Below are positions 1-10,609 of a DNA stretch of 64,000 nt, one piece after another. The DNA lies in contig CM047431.1 in assembly GCA_026168455.1 (NCBI GenBank), positions 63,708,887 through 63,772,886 of the forward strand. The letters are read 5' to 3'. The position numbers and the translations under genes were made by a program. The notes under the pieces are model-generated. The model was not told the origin of the DNA and searched no databases. It saw only the letters and a list, made by a program, of their open reading frames with translations. The stretch's first letter is position 1, and each line of letters begins with the position of its first letter. The DNA is from Theocolax elegans. Lineage: Eukaryota > Arthropoda > Insecta > Hymenoptera > Cerocephalidae.

Positions 1-185
1 GATATTTTAGTTAGTTATTAAGTCAACATTATTAAAATAAAACAATCTAGCCTTTGACATTATTTACTTGTAATCAAATAATAAAACGTGCATTATACGC
101 AGATTTTATAGAAATCATAAATTACATTTTCGTTAAAAACAAAAAATAATGTTTGCTCGGTGAAATACAAGTTTAGTTTTCAACA
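1..185 (-). repeat. 3' LTR of the BEL element, partial
   Basis: Matches the last part of 6490-6679 with a few indels and ends in the same CAACA. On the minus strand it begins TGTTG directly after a purine-rich tract (GGGGCGGAGAA, about 186-196), the expected plus-strand priming site. The rest lies before the window. Confidence 0.9.
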
Positions 186-209
186 TTCTCCGCCCCGTAC
201 AAAATTAGT

Positions 210-3200
210 TTATTTTGTACTCTCTTTTTCTGAAAATAAAGGTATAAGTTTATGTATCGCACGCACGAGGTTTCCGTGACTCGTTTGGATTTTTACAACT
301 CTTATCGTGTCGTCAGAACCAGGATACAATTCAATGATTTTGCCTTTTTTCCAGCAATTTCGAGGTAATTGAAAATCGATTACCAGCACTAAATCTCCTA
401 TTTTCGGTGGCGAGTTGTTTTTTAACCATTTTTGGCGACGTATTTGTGTTGGTAAGTATTCGCGTAACCAACGACGCCAAAAGACGTCCGCGAATGCTTG
501 GGCAATTCGCCATTGCTTTCTCAGACAAACGTTTTGGGCTTCGTAATTTTCAAACTTAATCGCGCCGGACGACGTCCCAATTAGGAAATGATTAGGCGTT
601 AAGGCCTCGTCGTCTCGCGGGTCGATCGATACGTGTGTTAATGGTCGTGAATTAATACATTGTTCTATCTCCGTGAGTAACGTGTATAATACCTCCTCGC
701 TGGGAGCGTGCTCGTTTAAGGTGGCTCGCAATGCAACCTTTACAGATCGAACGAGACGCTCCCATGCACCGCCCATATGAGGCGCATCCGGAGGATTAAA
801 TATCCATTTCATCCCGTTTTTGAGTGCGTATTCGCGTTGTTTATCGGTTTCTATTTGTTTAATTTCAGCTTTTAATTCGGTACATGCGCCTCTAAAATTG
901 GTACCATTATCAGAGTAAATAACAGAAGGGGATCCGCGTCGAGAAGCTAGACGTTGAAGCGCCATAATCGCGGAACTTGCAGATAAAGTATAAGCGATTT
1001 CTAGGTGTATCGCGCGCGTCGTAAGGCAAGTAAACAGTACCCCCCAACGTTTTTCTCTGCGGCGGCCTATTTTAACATACATAGGGCCAAAATAATCTAT
1101 ACCGCAATGCGAAAACGGTCTCAGCTTATACGCTAAACGTCCTGTAGGTAATGATGCCATAATCGGTAAATTTGGTTTCGCGCGTTGTAATTTGCACTTT
1201 AAGCAATTAAAACTTATCGAACGTAATACATTACGAATTCCCGTGATGTGATATTTTTGCCGAACTTCGTTCACGATCGTTTCATTACTGCCATGATAAA
1301 AACGACGATGGTATTCTTTTAATAATAATTTAGTTGCGGGATGTTTTCCCTCTAAAATAATAGGGTTATTATTAAATTCCGTATCGTTTAATTTTGTAAC
1401 TCGTCCCATGGCGCGTAGAAGGCCTTCACTATCTAGAAAGGGTTTTAAATTTCCTATTCGACTGTCTTTATTTGGAGGAATGTTTTTGCGCGCGGCGTGT
1501 AATTCGTTTGAAAAATATTGCGCTTGTATTTCGCGGAACCAAAATTTTTCTTCGGCTTTAATATCCGGGTTTAATTGATTTGTACATGGTCCTTTTAACC
1601 ACCGATTAACTATTGACCTCACTCGACGTGCAACGGCGAGAAGTCCGTTCCAACCTAGGAGTCGTCCTGTAAGAGGTAAATTTACCTGTGATACAGAAAC
1701 TACGAATACGTAACTTTTCCGTATTTCCATTTTGTCTATGGATTTCTGTTCGGATTCGCTTAGTTCTTTTAATTTAGGCCAATTAATTTCTTCTCCTTTT
1801 AAAAATTCGGGTCCATTAAACCATAAATCGTTTTTGTCATCGATGCCGCTCGTCCCTCGTGTCGCGTAATCTGCAGGATTTAAATGTGTTGGAATCCAAC
1901 GCCATTCTGAATCAAGGGTGAGTTCACTTATTTCACCGAGACGATGCGCCACGTAGATGGTCCGCGTACGCGGTTCTGTTTTGATCCATCGTATGACGGT
2001 TATAGAATCCGACCATAAAACGCGTTTGTTTACCTTTATTTCAAGTTCCTTTTCTACGGTTTTTGTTAAACGCGAACCTAACAAGGCAGCCTGTAGCTCT
2101 AGGCGCGGAACGGATAATGGTTTTAACGGGGCTACACGCGATTTTGCCAAAATAAGGGAAATGTGTGCTGGCATACCCGGCATTGAAAAACGAATGTACG
2201 TGGCTGCAGCGTAAGCCTTTAGACTAGCATCGCAAAAGGTGTGAATCTCTACGCTTTCAAAGGGCAAACCTTTCGGTGATAAACAGCGCGGCACGCTACA
2301 AGTTTTTAATAGTTTTAAACTTTTTAACCAATTAATCCAAACCGTGTTTTCTTCATCGCGAATAACTTCATCCCAAGCGATACCACTGCGCCAAACGTCT
2401 TGCATTAACATTTTTGATTTTATCGTAAAGGGACAAAAGAGACCGAGCGGATCGTAAACGGACATAATTATTGACAAAAATTGTCTTTTACTCGGCCTTT
2501 TAAATTCTTTTAATATTTTATTTACGTGACTGATATCAAATTTGCATTCGAGGGTATCTAAATGCGTGTTCCATACGAGTCCTAAAACTCGCTCACTATT
2601 TTTATCGCATAAGCGCATATTATCCTTTTTAAACGCACACGTTTCTGGTGGGAGATTGGTTAATACTTGTTGGTCGTTACTCGCCCACCCGTGCATATTA
2701 AAGTTTCCTTTAAGGTTTATTTTTATTACATCGTTCACTAATTTTTTCATAGTTTCAATAGTTTCGCGACTCACTAAATAATCGTCAACATATGAGTTTT
2801 TAATGATACTTTTAACGGCATCGGGCATTTCTGATTCGAATTCTTTCGCGTTTTCATTTTTGACATACAATGCGCTGCACGGAGAGCATTTTGCACCAAA
2901 GATCAGACGTGTCATTTCAAAGGTTTCCGGATAAGCATTTTTGTTGTTTCCGCGCCAAAGAAATCGTAACGCCCCTCTGTCTTGTTCGCGAACATGCACC
3001 CGCATATACATGTCCTTGATGTCGCCTTTAACGGCTATCGCAAACTGACGGAAACGAATTAGAATTCCGAGCAAAGACTCTATTAAGTCCGGACCCGAAT
3101 CCAGCTGGTCGTTCAAACTGTATCCGGATGTTTTAGCTGCCGCATCAAACACTAAGCGTATTTTGCCTGGTTTACTCGCGCTTGTAACGCCAAAATGCGG

Positions 3201-4100
3201 TAAATACCAGATACGTTCCCTCAAATCCTCGTCGCATATTTTTCTCGCGTATTTATTTTTGATTAATCGATTTATTTCATTGTAATATAAACTAGCATAT
3301 TCTTTATCTTGATCTAATCTTTTCTCTAAAGTGAATAATCGTTTTAATGCTGTTGCCCGACTATCTACCAAAGGCGCTGGTTTATTTGCCCATAGAAGCC
3401 CCGTTTGCCAAGCATTTTCGATACGTTCAGTGGTTCGATTTAATATTTTTAATGCGTTATCAATTTTTCTATTCGGTTTTATTGTTTCAATTACACCGAG
3501 GTTATCTAACTGAAAATGACTCTTTATTAAATCTTCAAGCCGGCAATTTTTATCGGAATATTCATTTTTATTTTCACGATGTTCAAACGGGTGGTAAATT
3601 AAATTGTTTACGCGCGCGTCTAGTCCCTTTGTATCAGCGATTCCGTGTAAAACCCAACCTAGAGGTGTGAGTGAAACAGCTAAATCTAAACCGTTTACTT
3701 TTCGCGTTTCTATTGTTCTTAGTAGATTCCAATTATCTTGGCCTATTAATATATCCGGCTTAATATTATCAAACGGTTTTAAAAAAATACTTTCTGTTTT
3801 TGCGACATGACGTACAAGTTTTCGCGTAATTGTCTGGCGAGGAAAGGTTAAATCTGTTACTGCTATAGCCCCTGATATTTTAAATTCACCCAAATCGGCT
3901 ACGATCTCAAAAGTAACTTTTTCGCAATTAATGGGGAATGATTCACGATCGCTAATTCCTTGAATTTTAATGGTCGTTTGCGTACCCTTAATATTTAATT
4001 TTCGAATTAAATGTTTGTTTACTAATGTTAATGTGGATCCGTCATCAAGGAAAGCGTACGTGTTTATAGTGCCCTTTGGTCCTTTAACCTCTACTGGCAA
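210..4100 (-). CDS. pol: BEL/Pao pol polyprotein (protease, reverse transcriptase, RNase H, integrase)
   Basis: Open frame of about 1,296 residues that copies the element RNA and integrates the cDNA. A retropepsin-like DDGS sits near residues 19-22 and the RT catalytic YVDD near residue 437. An RNase H region follows with conserved FCDAS and DYATRG segments. The integrase has an HHCC finger around residues 935-975 and catalytic positions in the GIDYFGP, YSDNGTNF and GGAWERLVRSVK segments (about 1003, 1065 and 1112). A DUF5641-like tail occurs near the C-terminus. The first in-frame codon shown is not a real start: the frame continues upstream without a break to the UGA that ends gag (4131-4133). 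Pol would therefore need stop readthrough, or the element was a single gag-pol frame now broken by one stop. No other stop interrupts it. Confidence 0.95.
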   Translation of the reverse strand: MPVEVKGPKGTINTYAFLDDGSTLTLVNKHLIRKLNIKGTQTTIKIQGISDRESFPINCEKVTFEIVADLGEFKISGAIAVTDLTFPRQTITRKLVRHVAKTESIFLKPFDNIKPDILIGQDNWNLLRTIETRKVNGLDLAVSLTPLGWVLHGIADTKGLDARVNNLIYHPFEHRENKNEYSDKNCRLEDLIKSHFQLDNLGVIETIKPNRKIDNALKILNRTTERIENAWQTGLLWANKPAPLVDSRATALKRLFTLEKRLDQDKEYASLYYNEINRLIKNKYARKICDEDLRERIWYLPHFGVTSASKPGKIRLVFDAAAKTSGYSLNDQLDSGPDLIESLLGILIRFRQFAIAVKGDIKDMYMRVHVREQDRGALRFLWRGNNKNAYPETFEMTRLIFGAKCSPCSALYVKNENAKEFESEMPDAVKSIIKNSYVDDYLVSRETIETMKKLVNDVIKINLKGNFNMHGWASNDQQVLTNLPPETCAFKKDNMRLCDKNSERVLGLVWNTHLDTLECKFDISHVNKILKEFKRPSKRQFLSIIMSVYDPLGLFCPFTIKSKMLMQDVWRSGIAWDEVIRDEENTVWINWLKSLKLLKTCSVPRCLSPKGLPFESVEIHTFCDASLKAYAAATYIRFSMPGMPAHISLILAKSRVAPLKPLSVPRLELQAALLGSRLTKTVEKELEIKVNKRVLWSDSITVIRWIKTEPRTRTIYVAHRLGEISELTLDSEWRWIPTHLNPADYATRGTSGIDDKNDLWFNGPEFLKGEEINWPKLKELSESEQKSIDKMEIRKSYVFVVSVSQVNLPLTGRLLGWNGLLAVARRVRSIVNRWLKGPCTNQLNPDIKAEEKFWFREIQAQYFSNELHAARKNIPPNKDSRIGNLKPFLDSEGLLRAMGRVTKLNDTEFNNNPIILEGKHPATKLLLKEYHRRFYHGSNETIVNEVRQKYHITGIRNVLRSISFNCLKCKLQRAKPNLPIMASLPTGRLAYKLRPFSHCGIDYFGPMYVKIGRRREKRWGVLFTCLTTRAIHLEIAYTLSASSAIMALQRLASRRGSPSVIYSDNGTNFRGACTELKAEIKQIETDKQREYALKNGMKWIFNPPDAPHMGGAWERLVRSVKVALRATLNEHAPSEEVLYTLLTEIEQCINSRPLTHVSIDPRDDEALTPNHFLIGTSSGAIKFENYEAQNVCLRKQWRIAQAFADVFWRRWLREYLPTQIRRQKWLKNNSPPKIGDLVLVIDFQLPRNCWKKGKIIELYPGSDDTIRVVKIQTSHGNLVRAIHKLIPLFSEKESTK

Positions 4101-4130
4101 AACCTTTAAAAGGACACTGCGGCGCTCCAG

Positions 4131-5705
4131 TCATGCGTCTCTTTCATTCGCACGCGAATTATCAACTGATTGCGAATCAATATTAGAAGATGACGATGCC
4201 CGATGCGCGACTGTCCCAGACGAGTTCAAGCATTTATTACTCGTTGACCATGCACCCTTGTTCGAAAGCGTGGAATTATGTAAGAGAAAATGATGCATGC
4301 GATTGCAGATATTACACTTTTTTCCTTGACATTCGCTACTTGAATGTCCAGTTTTCAAACAAAGGAAACATAAATGAAGATTTTTCACGAGAAACCAGCG
4401 ACGTTGTAAGGTTTCCCTTTTAAAAGTCGAACAATTTTCTATTGTGTGATTATTTCGAGAGCATATGAGACACGCGTTCGAACAAGGTCTTTCGCCCGAA
4501 TTCCTCGAAATATTCTTACTTTGACCTGTAGTGGTAAATATTCTAGCATTTCTTACGCCCGAGAAAGGTTTTCTATGATTTACTGTTTGTTTACTATTTG
4601 TTGACGTGCTTTCTGTATCAAAATCGAAGATTCCCCCCGCAACCGCGAGTTCGGCTTCATGATACAAAAAATCGGCCAGTTTCTCTAAATCAAGTTTATT
4701 GTCGGTAATTTCAGACGCGTATTTATTAAAATTATATTTTAACACATCCGGTAGTTTGCGCGATACGCTAGAAATAAGTTCCGGGCTGCATAAGGGACCT
4801 AATATATTTAATGCGCGAAAAGCCGAGACCGCATTCCTTAATTTCGAAGCGAATTGTGTCAATTTAATTTTACCCGATTCAAGATTCGGTAAGCTTTTAA
4901 TCTCAATCGCGAGCTTTCGAGCAATGACTTGTTTGTTGCCGTATTGCAACTCAAGTGTTTTCATTATTTCGGTAGCATCGCGACCCGTTGCAAGTAACGA
5001 GGTTACGGCGTCTCGTGCTTCTCCTTTTAAAGCTGAAAATAAACGCGCAACATTTTCTTGTTCCGTAAATCCACCCGATTCACTTGTCGCGTCATACGTC
5101 TTTTTAAAATAAACCCATTCGAGCGGGTCTCCCGAAAAATATGGCAAAGCCTTTGTCATAGTTAATCTATTTAACAATTGCGAATTACGCTCGGTACTTG
5201 AATTTTCATGAAATGCGCGAAAGGTACTTTCTAAGACATTTGCGAGTCGGTTTATCGGATCGTTATGTACATTTAAATTTGAAGTACTCAGCTCACTTAC
5301 GCCTCCATAGGACTCTGCGTCGTGACTTCCGGAGTTCCTCGTCTCAGGCAGCCGATCCGTAGAGTCCGGATGTCCATGAACTTCCTCGTGTCCGTCTATG
5401 AGCACTCGAATGACGGGAGAAAGCGCCCGTGAATGCGAAGGCTCAGGGTGACTCACAGGTTGTCGCCGCTCTGCGTCGCCAGTTTGGATGACTCTGGATG
5501 CCGCTGCTAACGGTCCATCAGATAGTTGCTCATCCTCTCCATTGCGGTGAGGTGATGCCGCATCAAGTTGTGAAGATCCGCCTTTCTTCGTCCTTTGTCT
5601 CAAATTAAGCTTTGATTTTGTCTTTTGTTTTGCCTGGGATGTTCGAGGTCTTTTTTCGGCTGGTTGTTCCGCGACATTGGATGTCGCTTTCCTCCTTGGC
5701 GCCAT
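4131..5705 (-). CDS. gag: BEL/Pao gag (DUF1759-like with zinc knuckles)
   Basis: Frame of 524 residues starting at ATG 5703-5705, about 70 bases inside the 5' LTR. The first ~130 residues are basic and low-complexity. The middle (about 150-350) resembles the DUF1759 capsid-like region of BEL gags, including the segment LPYFSGDPLEW. The C-terminal part has two CX2CX4HX4C knuckles (CLICSRNNHTIENC near residue 411 and CFLCLKTGHSSSEC near 447), with a third cysteine/histidine cluster just after; these bind genomic RNA during particle assembly. The frame ends with UGA and resumes as pol in the same frame. Confidence 0.92.
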   Translation of the reverse strand: MAPRRKATSNVAEQPAEKRPRTSQAKQKTKSKLNLRQRTKKGGSSQLDAASPHRNGEDEQLSDGPLAAASRVIQTGDAERRQPVSHPEPSHSRALSPVIRVLIDGHEEVHGHPDSTDRLPETRNSGSHDAESYGGVSELSTSNLNVHNDPINRLANVLESTFRAFHENSSTERNSQLLNRLTMTKALPYFSGDPLEWVYFKKTYDATSESGGFTEQENVARLFSALKGEARDAVTSLLATGRDATEIMKTLELQYGNKQVIARKLAIEIKSLPNLESGKIKLTQFASKLRNAVSAFRALNILGPLCSPELISSVSRKLPDVLKYNFNKYASEITDNKLDLEKLADFLYHEAELAVAGGIFDFDTESTSTNSKQTVNHRKPFSGVRNARIFTTTGQSKNISRNSGERPCSNACLICSRNNHTIENCSTFKRETLQRRWFLVKNLHLCFLCLKTGHSSSECQGKKCNICNRMHHFLLHNSTLSNKGAWSTSNKCLNSSGTVAHRASSSSNIDSQSVDNSRANERDA

Positions 5706-5756
5706 GAAGACGTCCGTTTTCTCCTTATTTTCCTTTTAATTTCCGGCGAGATGTCC

Positions 5757-5772
5757 CGGGTTTCGGCACCAA
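5757..5772 (-). promoter_or_regulatory. Primer-binding site of the BEL element
   Basis: On the minus strand the 5' LTR ends ...CTACA and is followed within a few bases by TTGGTGCCGAAACCCGGG. A TGG-initial stretch right after the LTR is the usual site where a host tRNA 3' end primes minus-strand DNA synthesis. The tRNA species was not determined. Confidence 0.75.
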
Positions 5773-5774
5773 AA

Positions 5775-6679
5775 TGTAGTGGATAGGAGATGGGGAGGTA
5801 TCGGAACAACAAAATAAATTTCACTGTTCTGTATAAAAATTTATTTGTCGACGGAAGACTATATGCAGGCGACGAGCGCTGGCGAGATAATGAGCGCGAG
5901 TCCGCACCGCGTAAGAAATCAAAGCAAATCCCCTCTTTTTTCCTGGGCGTGCCTTTTCAAATTTCGGTAACTAGAATTTTTCCATACCTTTTCCACATCA
6001 AAATATCCCAGAAATGCCTTCTAGCTTTCTGTGCTCACAGGAATCTACATTGCCGAGATAAATCTCGCGATTGAGATTCAAAAAGTTAAAGAAACTTCAA
6101 TTTCTTTAACCACAAAATGTGTATAGCCTTTTAGGCAGGAAATTCTAGTTTTTTCTCTTTTTTTATTTTTCTTTTAAATAAACAAATAAATTTAATATTA
6201 ATTTGCAATTTGAATCTCGTATCTCGCCTTCGCTTGTGCCTTTTACAATTAATCAAAATACAAAGAGAATCCTTTTAAATTGCATAGACGCCTTTCTTGG
6301 AATTTGATTGCTCGGCGCTTGGCGACCTTGTAAGTAAACAAAATTTTTGACAAGGCCGTCGTACCTTGATCTATTTAATTTCCAAGAAAGGCTTACATTA
6401 CATATCATTTTCCAAATGAACATACGTAAATAATTATTTATTATTTATTAATTCGTTACACCTTAAAATAAAGCATAAATCAAACAAGAAACGATATTTA
6501 AGTTAGTTATTATAAGTCAACATTATTAAAATAAAACAATCTAGCCTTTGACATTATTTACTTGTAATCAAATAATAAAACGTGCATTATACGCAGATTT
6601 TATAGAAATCATAAATTACATTTTCGTTAAAAACAAAAAATAATGTTTGCTCGGTGAAATACAAGTTTAGTTTTCAACA
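5775..6679 (-). repeat. 5' LTR of the BEL element (about 905 bp)
   Basis: On the plus strand it runs from TGTAGTGG to TTTTCAACA, so on the minus strand it starts TGTTG and ends TACA, the usual TG...CA form. Its right part (6490-6679) repeats 1-185. It should carry the element promoter and poly(A) signals. Short frames seen inside it on either strand are not supported as genes. Confidence 0.88.
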
Positions 6680-7134
6680 ATATCTATTAAAATCATTATT
6701 TTTAAGCAAACCGTCATTAATTATTTACACGTGTATTTAAAAATCACATTTAACTATACTGTTTTTAAAAAATATATTATAATACATTATGTATTTATAA
6801 ATGTATAACCAAAAAACTTTATATTATATATGCTTCCACTAAAGAAAATTAAAAACGATAAATTGCACTAAATTGTATAAAAATTTTATCGTCAAATAAC
6901 CTTAATTTTTGTACGTGCTTACTTGCTATTGATAATATTGATATAATACTACACTAATTGATATCTATTATATTATATTAATATCTTTCTAAATGTATAT
7001 ACACGTGTATAAATTAATATGTTTTTAGCTATAATCCGTTCCAATATGGGGCATATTGATGCTATGTTACAGATCAAATGTAAAACTCATAGGAAAGAGT
7101 TTGTATCGATTTTTAGTGAACAAACTAAGTAAGT
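6680..7134. other. AT-rich intergenic stretch, nothing recognised
   Basis: Very AT-rich sequence with short A/T runs; no frame, splice-flanked exon or repeat boundary is apparent. Confidence 0.5.
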
Positions 7135-7602
7135 CTATATCTTTATTAAATCAATAATTTTTTACAACATTCTACACTTTCGTATTTAAATACATATAAA
7201 ATTACCTACTATGTCGTCAATTATTGCACACATTTGGCATTAGGTATGATTTCCATAATATCTGTAATGTGTTGCTCTATAATTAAAAGCAAAAGCAGTA
7301 GAAAAACAAATATTCTTATGTTAAATTTGCACAAAGATTGAGGTTATGTTAATTACTATACCTTTCTTCTTCTCTAAATCCTCCATGCCTAATATCATAT
7401 CTTTTAAATTAATAAATATATGTTATTTATGGAGGATTCAGAGAAGAAAGGTTTAGTAATTAATATAACCTTAATCCTTGTGCAAATTTAACAGAAGAAT
7501 ATTTGTTTTGCTACTGCTTTTGAAATAGTTGGCAATCCTATATGTATGTAAGTACGAAAGTGTAGAATGTTGTAAAAAATAATTGATTTAATAAAAGTAT
7601 AG
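7135..7602. repeat. Imperfect inverted-repeat (foldback) element
   Basis: The left arm (about 7135-7388) begins CTATATCTTTATTAAATCAA and the right arm (about 7430-7602) ends with its imperfect reverse complement. Inner parts also pair: TCTCTAAATCCTCCAT near 7372 against ATGGAGGATTCAGAGA near 7430. The left arm has about 80 extra bases. No coding frame. It abuts a hammerhead-like motif on its right. Confidence 0.75.
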
Positions 7603-7603
7603 C

Positions 7604-7655
7604 CTGATGAGGATGAAGGAATTCCATCGAAACTTCGTCTGCGTGGACGAGAATA
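7604..7655 (+). ncRNA. Hammerhead-ribozyme-like motif
   Basis: CTGATGA (7604-7610) is followed by a short stem II (GATG 7612-7615 with CATC 7625-7628, loop containing GGAATTCC), then GAAA (7629-7632). This is the conserved hammerhead core order CUGANGA / stem II / GAAA. A partial third stem is possible (TCGTC with GACGA further right). Stem I and the cleavage triplet are not clearly defined, so activity is uncertain. Such motifs are known in terminal repeats of Penelope-like elements. Confidence 0.4.
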
Positions 7656-7781
7656 GATTAATTATTACCAAAATCAAATCTGACATAATAAGCTATCGAT
7701 AGTTAATCACATTACTACAAATTAGATATTTGTAAAAATGGTGTTTTAATACGTATAAATGAGGTGTAAATTAATATTTTG

Positions 7782-8080
7782 ATTTGTAATTTTCACCCTC
7801 CATTGTTGAATTAGTAAATAGTCGATTGTAAAGGGTCAATAATAAATAAATCCAATTTATTTATGTATGTGCACAACGTTTCGTCTGCTAGGTTTGCAGA
7901 CCTCTTCAGGTGCTGAATTTATTGGACAAAATTATAAATATTATATAGAAATTTTACATTACTTGTGAATTAAAAATTAAATTTTACCTTGATAATGAAT
8001 ATAATATTACAGCCCAAGTGAGCTTCGTCGAATAACATTTGATACGAAATCAACGAGTATTTATACAAAAACAAAGTAGG
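7782..8080 (-). repeat. Downstream terminal repeat (pLTR) of Penelope copy 1
   Basis: Shares two blocks with 10610-10838 and also contains the hammerhead core and the segment ATTGACCCTTTACAATCGAC (minus strand), which recurs at the end of copy 2 near 12120-12140. Confidence 0.75.
7868..7915 (-). ncRNA. Hammerhead ribozyme core in Penelope terminal repeat
   Basis: Read on the minus strand: CTGAAGA (7903-7909), a 6-bp stem II GTCTGC/GCAGAC closed by an AAACCTA loop, then GAAA (7879-7882). This matches the hammerhead core CUGANGA-stem II-GAAA. The flanking GCAC and GTGC could form a closing stem. Self-cleaving hammerheads in Penelope pLTRs are established; activity here is inferred. Confidence 0.7.
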
Positions 8081-8128
8081 TGTGTGTTTACAAACTATAT
8101 ACGTCATAGTTTGTGTACATTAGTCTCT

Positions 8129-8545
8129 TTAAAATATATTCATAACATTTCTGTATTGACGGTTTAAATGTTGAGTATCTTCCATTCTGTTAATTGTCGA
8201 ATTATAATGATTGATGTGTAACATTTCCGAAATGAGTCTTTTTTTATAGCAAGATTCTTTATCTATTATTTTTGTATCTTCCCAGTTAAAATTATGATTT
8301 ACGTTATTTAAAATGTGTGCAGTAACAACGGCTTCTTGATTTTTATTGTTCTGATGTTCTTTTATTCGATTTTTTAGGCAGCGTTTTGTTTCTCCAATAT
8401 AAATAGCCGGGCATTTAATACAAGATAACTTGTAAACTACCCCTGTCTCCTCCCATTTTGATGTTTTATCTTTGCCTAATTTTATAATTGTATCAAGTTT
8501 GTGATTAATTAATGGAATAGTATTAATATTATATTTTTTTAGCAT
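8129..8545 (-). pseudogene. Penelope GIY-YIG endonuclease domain
   Basis: Frame of 138 residues forming the C-terminal part of the Penelope polyprotein. The GIY-YIG core is visible as VYKLSCIKCPAIYIGET (about residues 37-53), preceded by a CX2C-like pair and followed by the RCLKNRIKEHQ helix with its conserved arginine. This domain nicks target DNA in the family. It is separated from the RT frame upstream by frame breaks between 8545 and 8721, so the copy is probably not able to make a full protein. The same sequence is present in copy 2. Confidence 0.85.
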
Positions 8546-8720
8546 TCGGGAACATTTATTGAAAAACTCTTTATTGTAAGGTAGTGATATCGTACATATT
8601 GGGATTTTTTTATCTATTTTAACATTGTTTTTAATTGTAATATTGCGTTTTCTTTTATTTATTGCTGTATTTATAAATTCAATAGGATAATCATTGCTTT
8701 TAGTATTTCTGTAATAATAT

Positions 8721-9346
8721 TTAGATTTTCTTTATGAAACTGTTTTGTGACAATATCATTGCCCTATCTACTAAATTATAAATAATATTACGTTTCTGTT
8801 GTATTGTGTGATTAGAATTAAAATTTAATAACCGGTTAGAATTAGTTGGTTTTCTATACCAATTTGTAATAATACTATTGTTTTCTTTGATTAATGTGAG
8901 ATCCAGAAAATTTATACAATTATTATTTTCTATTTCATATGTAAATTTGAGATGTTTATTGTAATTGTTAAAGATATTGAGAACTGTGTTTACATGACTT
9001 TTTTCCACGCATAAAATTGTGTCGTCTACATATCTATAATAAAAAATTGGTTTGCAATTGTGTTTACTTTTTAATTCTTTTAAACAGTGGGTCTCAAGAT
9101 CATCCATTACTAAATCTGCAAATAATGGTGATATAGGCGATCCCATTGGAGATCCGAATATTGTTTGTAAATGACATTATTGAAACTAAAATAAACATTA
9201 TTAAATAAAAATTCTATACTTTTGCGGATATTATGGAAGGGGATTTTACATTTATTTTGAATATGAATAAAGCGTTTATCTAAACTATTGAGAACCTCAT
9301 GACTTGGGATGTTTGTAAACAAAGAACTAACGTCTAATGATATCAA
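8721..9346 (-). pseudogene. Penelope reverse transcriptase domain, frameshifted
   Basis: Two overlapping frames (9110-9346 and 8721-9146) together cover RT motifs A to E. The first has motif A (SLDVSSLFTNIP). The second starts in motif B (MGSPISPLFADLVMDDLE) and carries the catalytic YVDD. A one-base shift near 9130-9146 divides them, just where motif B begins. Downstream helices (IYNLVDRAMILS) are typical of the thumb region. A single-base indel in a decayed or imperfectly assembled copy is the simplest reading. Confidence 0.85.
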
Positions 9347-9660
9347 AACATAACCGGTTGGTATATATATATTTTCAAGCTTTTCTTTTAAATCAAAACT
9401 ATTATTTATGTGCGATTTTGGAACTGGTATTGCTTGTTTTAGATCGTTATAATTATTTTTGCTAAATAGTGTGTAGGACTGTTTATTGTCGAAATTATTG
9501 GTCTGAGTGGAAAATTATCTTTGTGTATTTTTGGTAATCCATATGCTTTCGCTAATGTTGTATTAGTTTGGGTTAATTCATTTTTTATGGTATTCTTTTT
9601 TTAAAAATTTATTATCATTAAGGTCTTTTAATATAGAATAAACATCTGACTGTAGTTTTT

Positions 9661-10545
9661 TTAACGGATTCTTTTTATCATCATATATGTATTATTGTCT
9701 AATAATAAGGTGTTCATATTTTCTATATATTCAGTTTTATTTAAACATACTGTTAAGTTGCCTTTGTCAGCATGTGTAAAAAATATGTTAGGATTTTCTT
9801 TTAAGAAAGATTTAGTTTCACTCAGATTGTTTTTAAATTCTCGTTCATGATATGTTATGTGTGGAGACTTTTTTCTTACCGATTTTATGTTATTTACAAT
9901 GATATCCCTAATTTCATTTTTAGTTTCTGTATTAGTTTCAATTTTATCTAAGGAATATTCAACATTTTTAATCGTTGTTAGAATATCATAATTAGTAAAT
10001 TTTGAAATGCAATTAAATTTTGAGCCGAGAGATGCTACCTTTATTACATTTTCAGGAATTGTACTAGATGATAAGTTTTTTATCCATTGGTTTTTTGTGC
10101 TGTTATTACTGCAATATTTAATTAAATTATATAATTTATTGTTATGTATTTTAGTAATATTATCAAAAATTTTTTGTGTTCTTTTCTCAGTTAGTAAAAA
10201 GAAATTATCAAGAATAATCAAAGGTAAATTTGTGTTAGTAATTTTAATTTTTAACTTGTTTAAAGATTATACAAATAATTAAATGAATATGAATATCATT
10301 AATTTCTAATTTTAGAAGACGATTTTTATATATATTACTCCGTAAATTATGTGTTGATTTACAAGACTCACTATAAAAGGAAATGTTTTGTCGTCTGCCG
10401 ATGCTTTTGATATGATTTGGAAATACATCGTTGATTCTGCATTGGAGTAGAAAAGTACGTCTGGAGTTAGCTTCAGATAGTTGATGTCGTAGAAATGTCC
10501 ATGTTTTGAGGAGTTTAGTTATTTTGAGTCCAAATTCGAAGTGAT
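9661..10545 (-). pseudogene. Penelope N-terminal region, frameshifted
   Basis: The 9661-10221 frame gives a lysine/asparagine-rich protein containing LKENPNIFFTHADKGN, the conserved segment before RT motif A in Penelope proteins. Upstream in another frame, about 10545-10290, minus-strand translation shows TFLLQCRINDVFPNHI, matching the family's N-terminal signature. At least one shift near 10240 separates the parts. Another break between 9661 and 9346 leads into the RT. No intact start could be assigned. Confidence 0.7.
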
Positions 10546-10609
10546 GTAGTTAAAGAATGATGTACCTCTCCTTTGAGGCTGGTCCGTATTCAATCGAAGA
10601 CCGTAGTTT

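Larger units (their letters stand above)
1..6679 (-). mobile_element. BEL/Pao LTR retrotransposon, nearly complete
   Basis: The minus-strand order is 5' LTR (5775-6679), primer-binding site, gag, pol, purine-rich tract, then the start of the 3' LTR (1-185), which runs off the window. The two LTR segments are almost identical over the part visible, differing by small indels near position 20, which suggests a fairly recent insertion. Domain content (DUF1759-type gag with zinc knuckles; aspartic protease, RT, RNase H, integrase, DUF5641-type tail) and gene order fit BEL/Pao and not Ty3/Gypsy. No env-like frame is seen. The target duplication cannot be tested because the left end is outside the window. 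Confidence 0.93.

Noticed and set aside
1957..4293. Plus-strand frames opposite BEL gag and pol
   Set aside because: Antisense shadows of the pol and gag frames with no features of their own.
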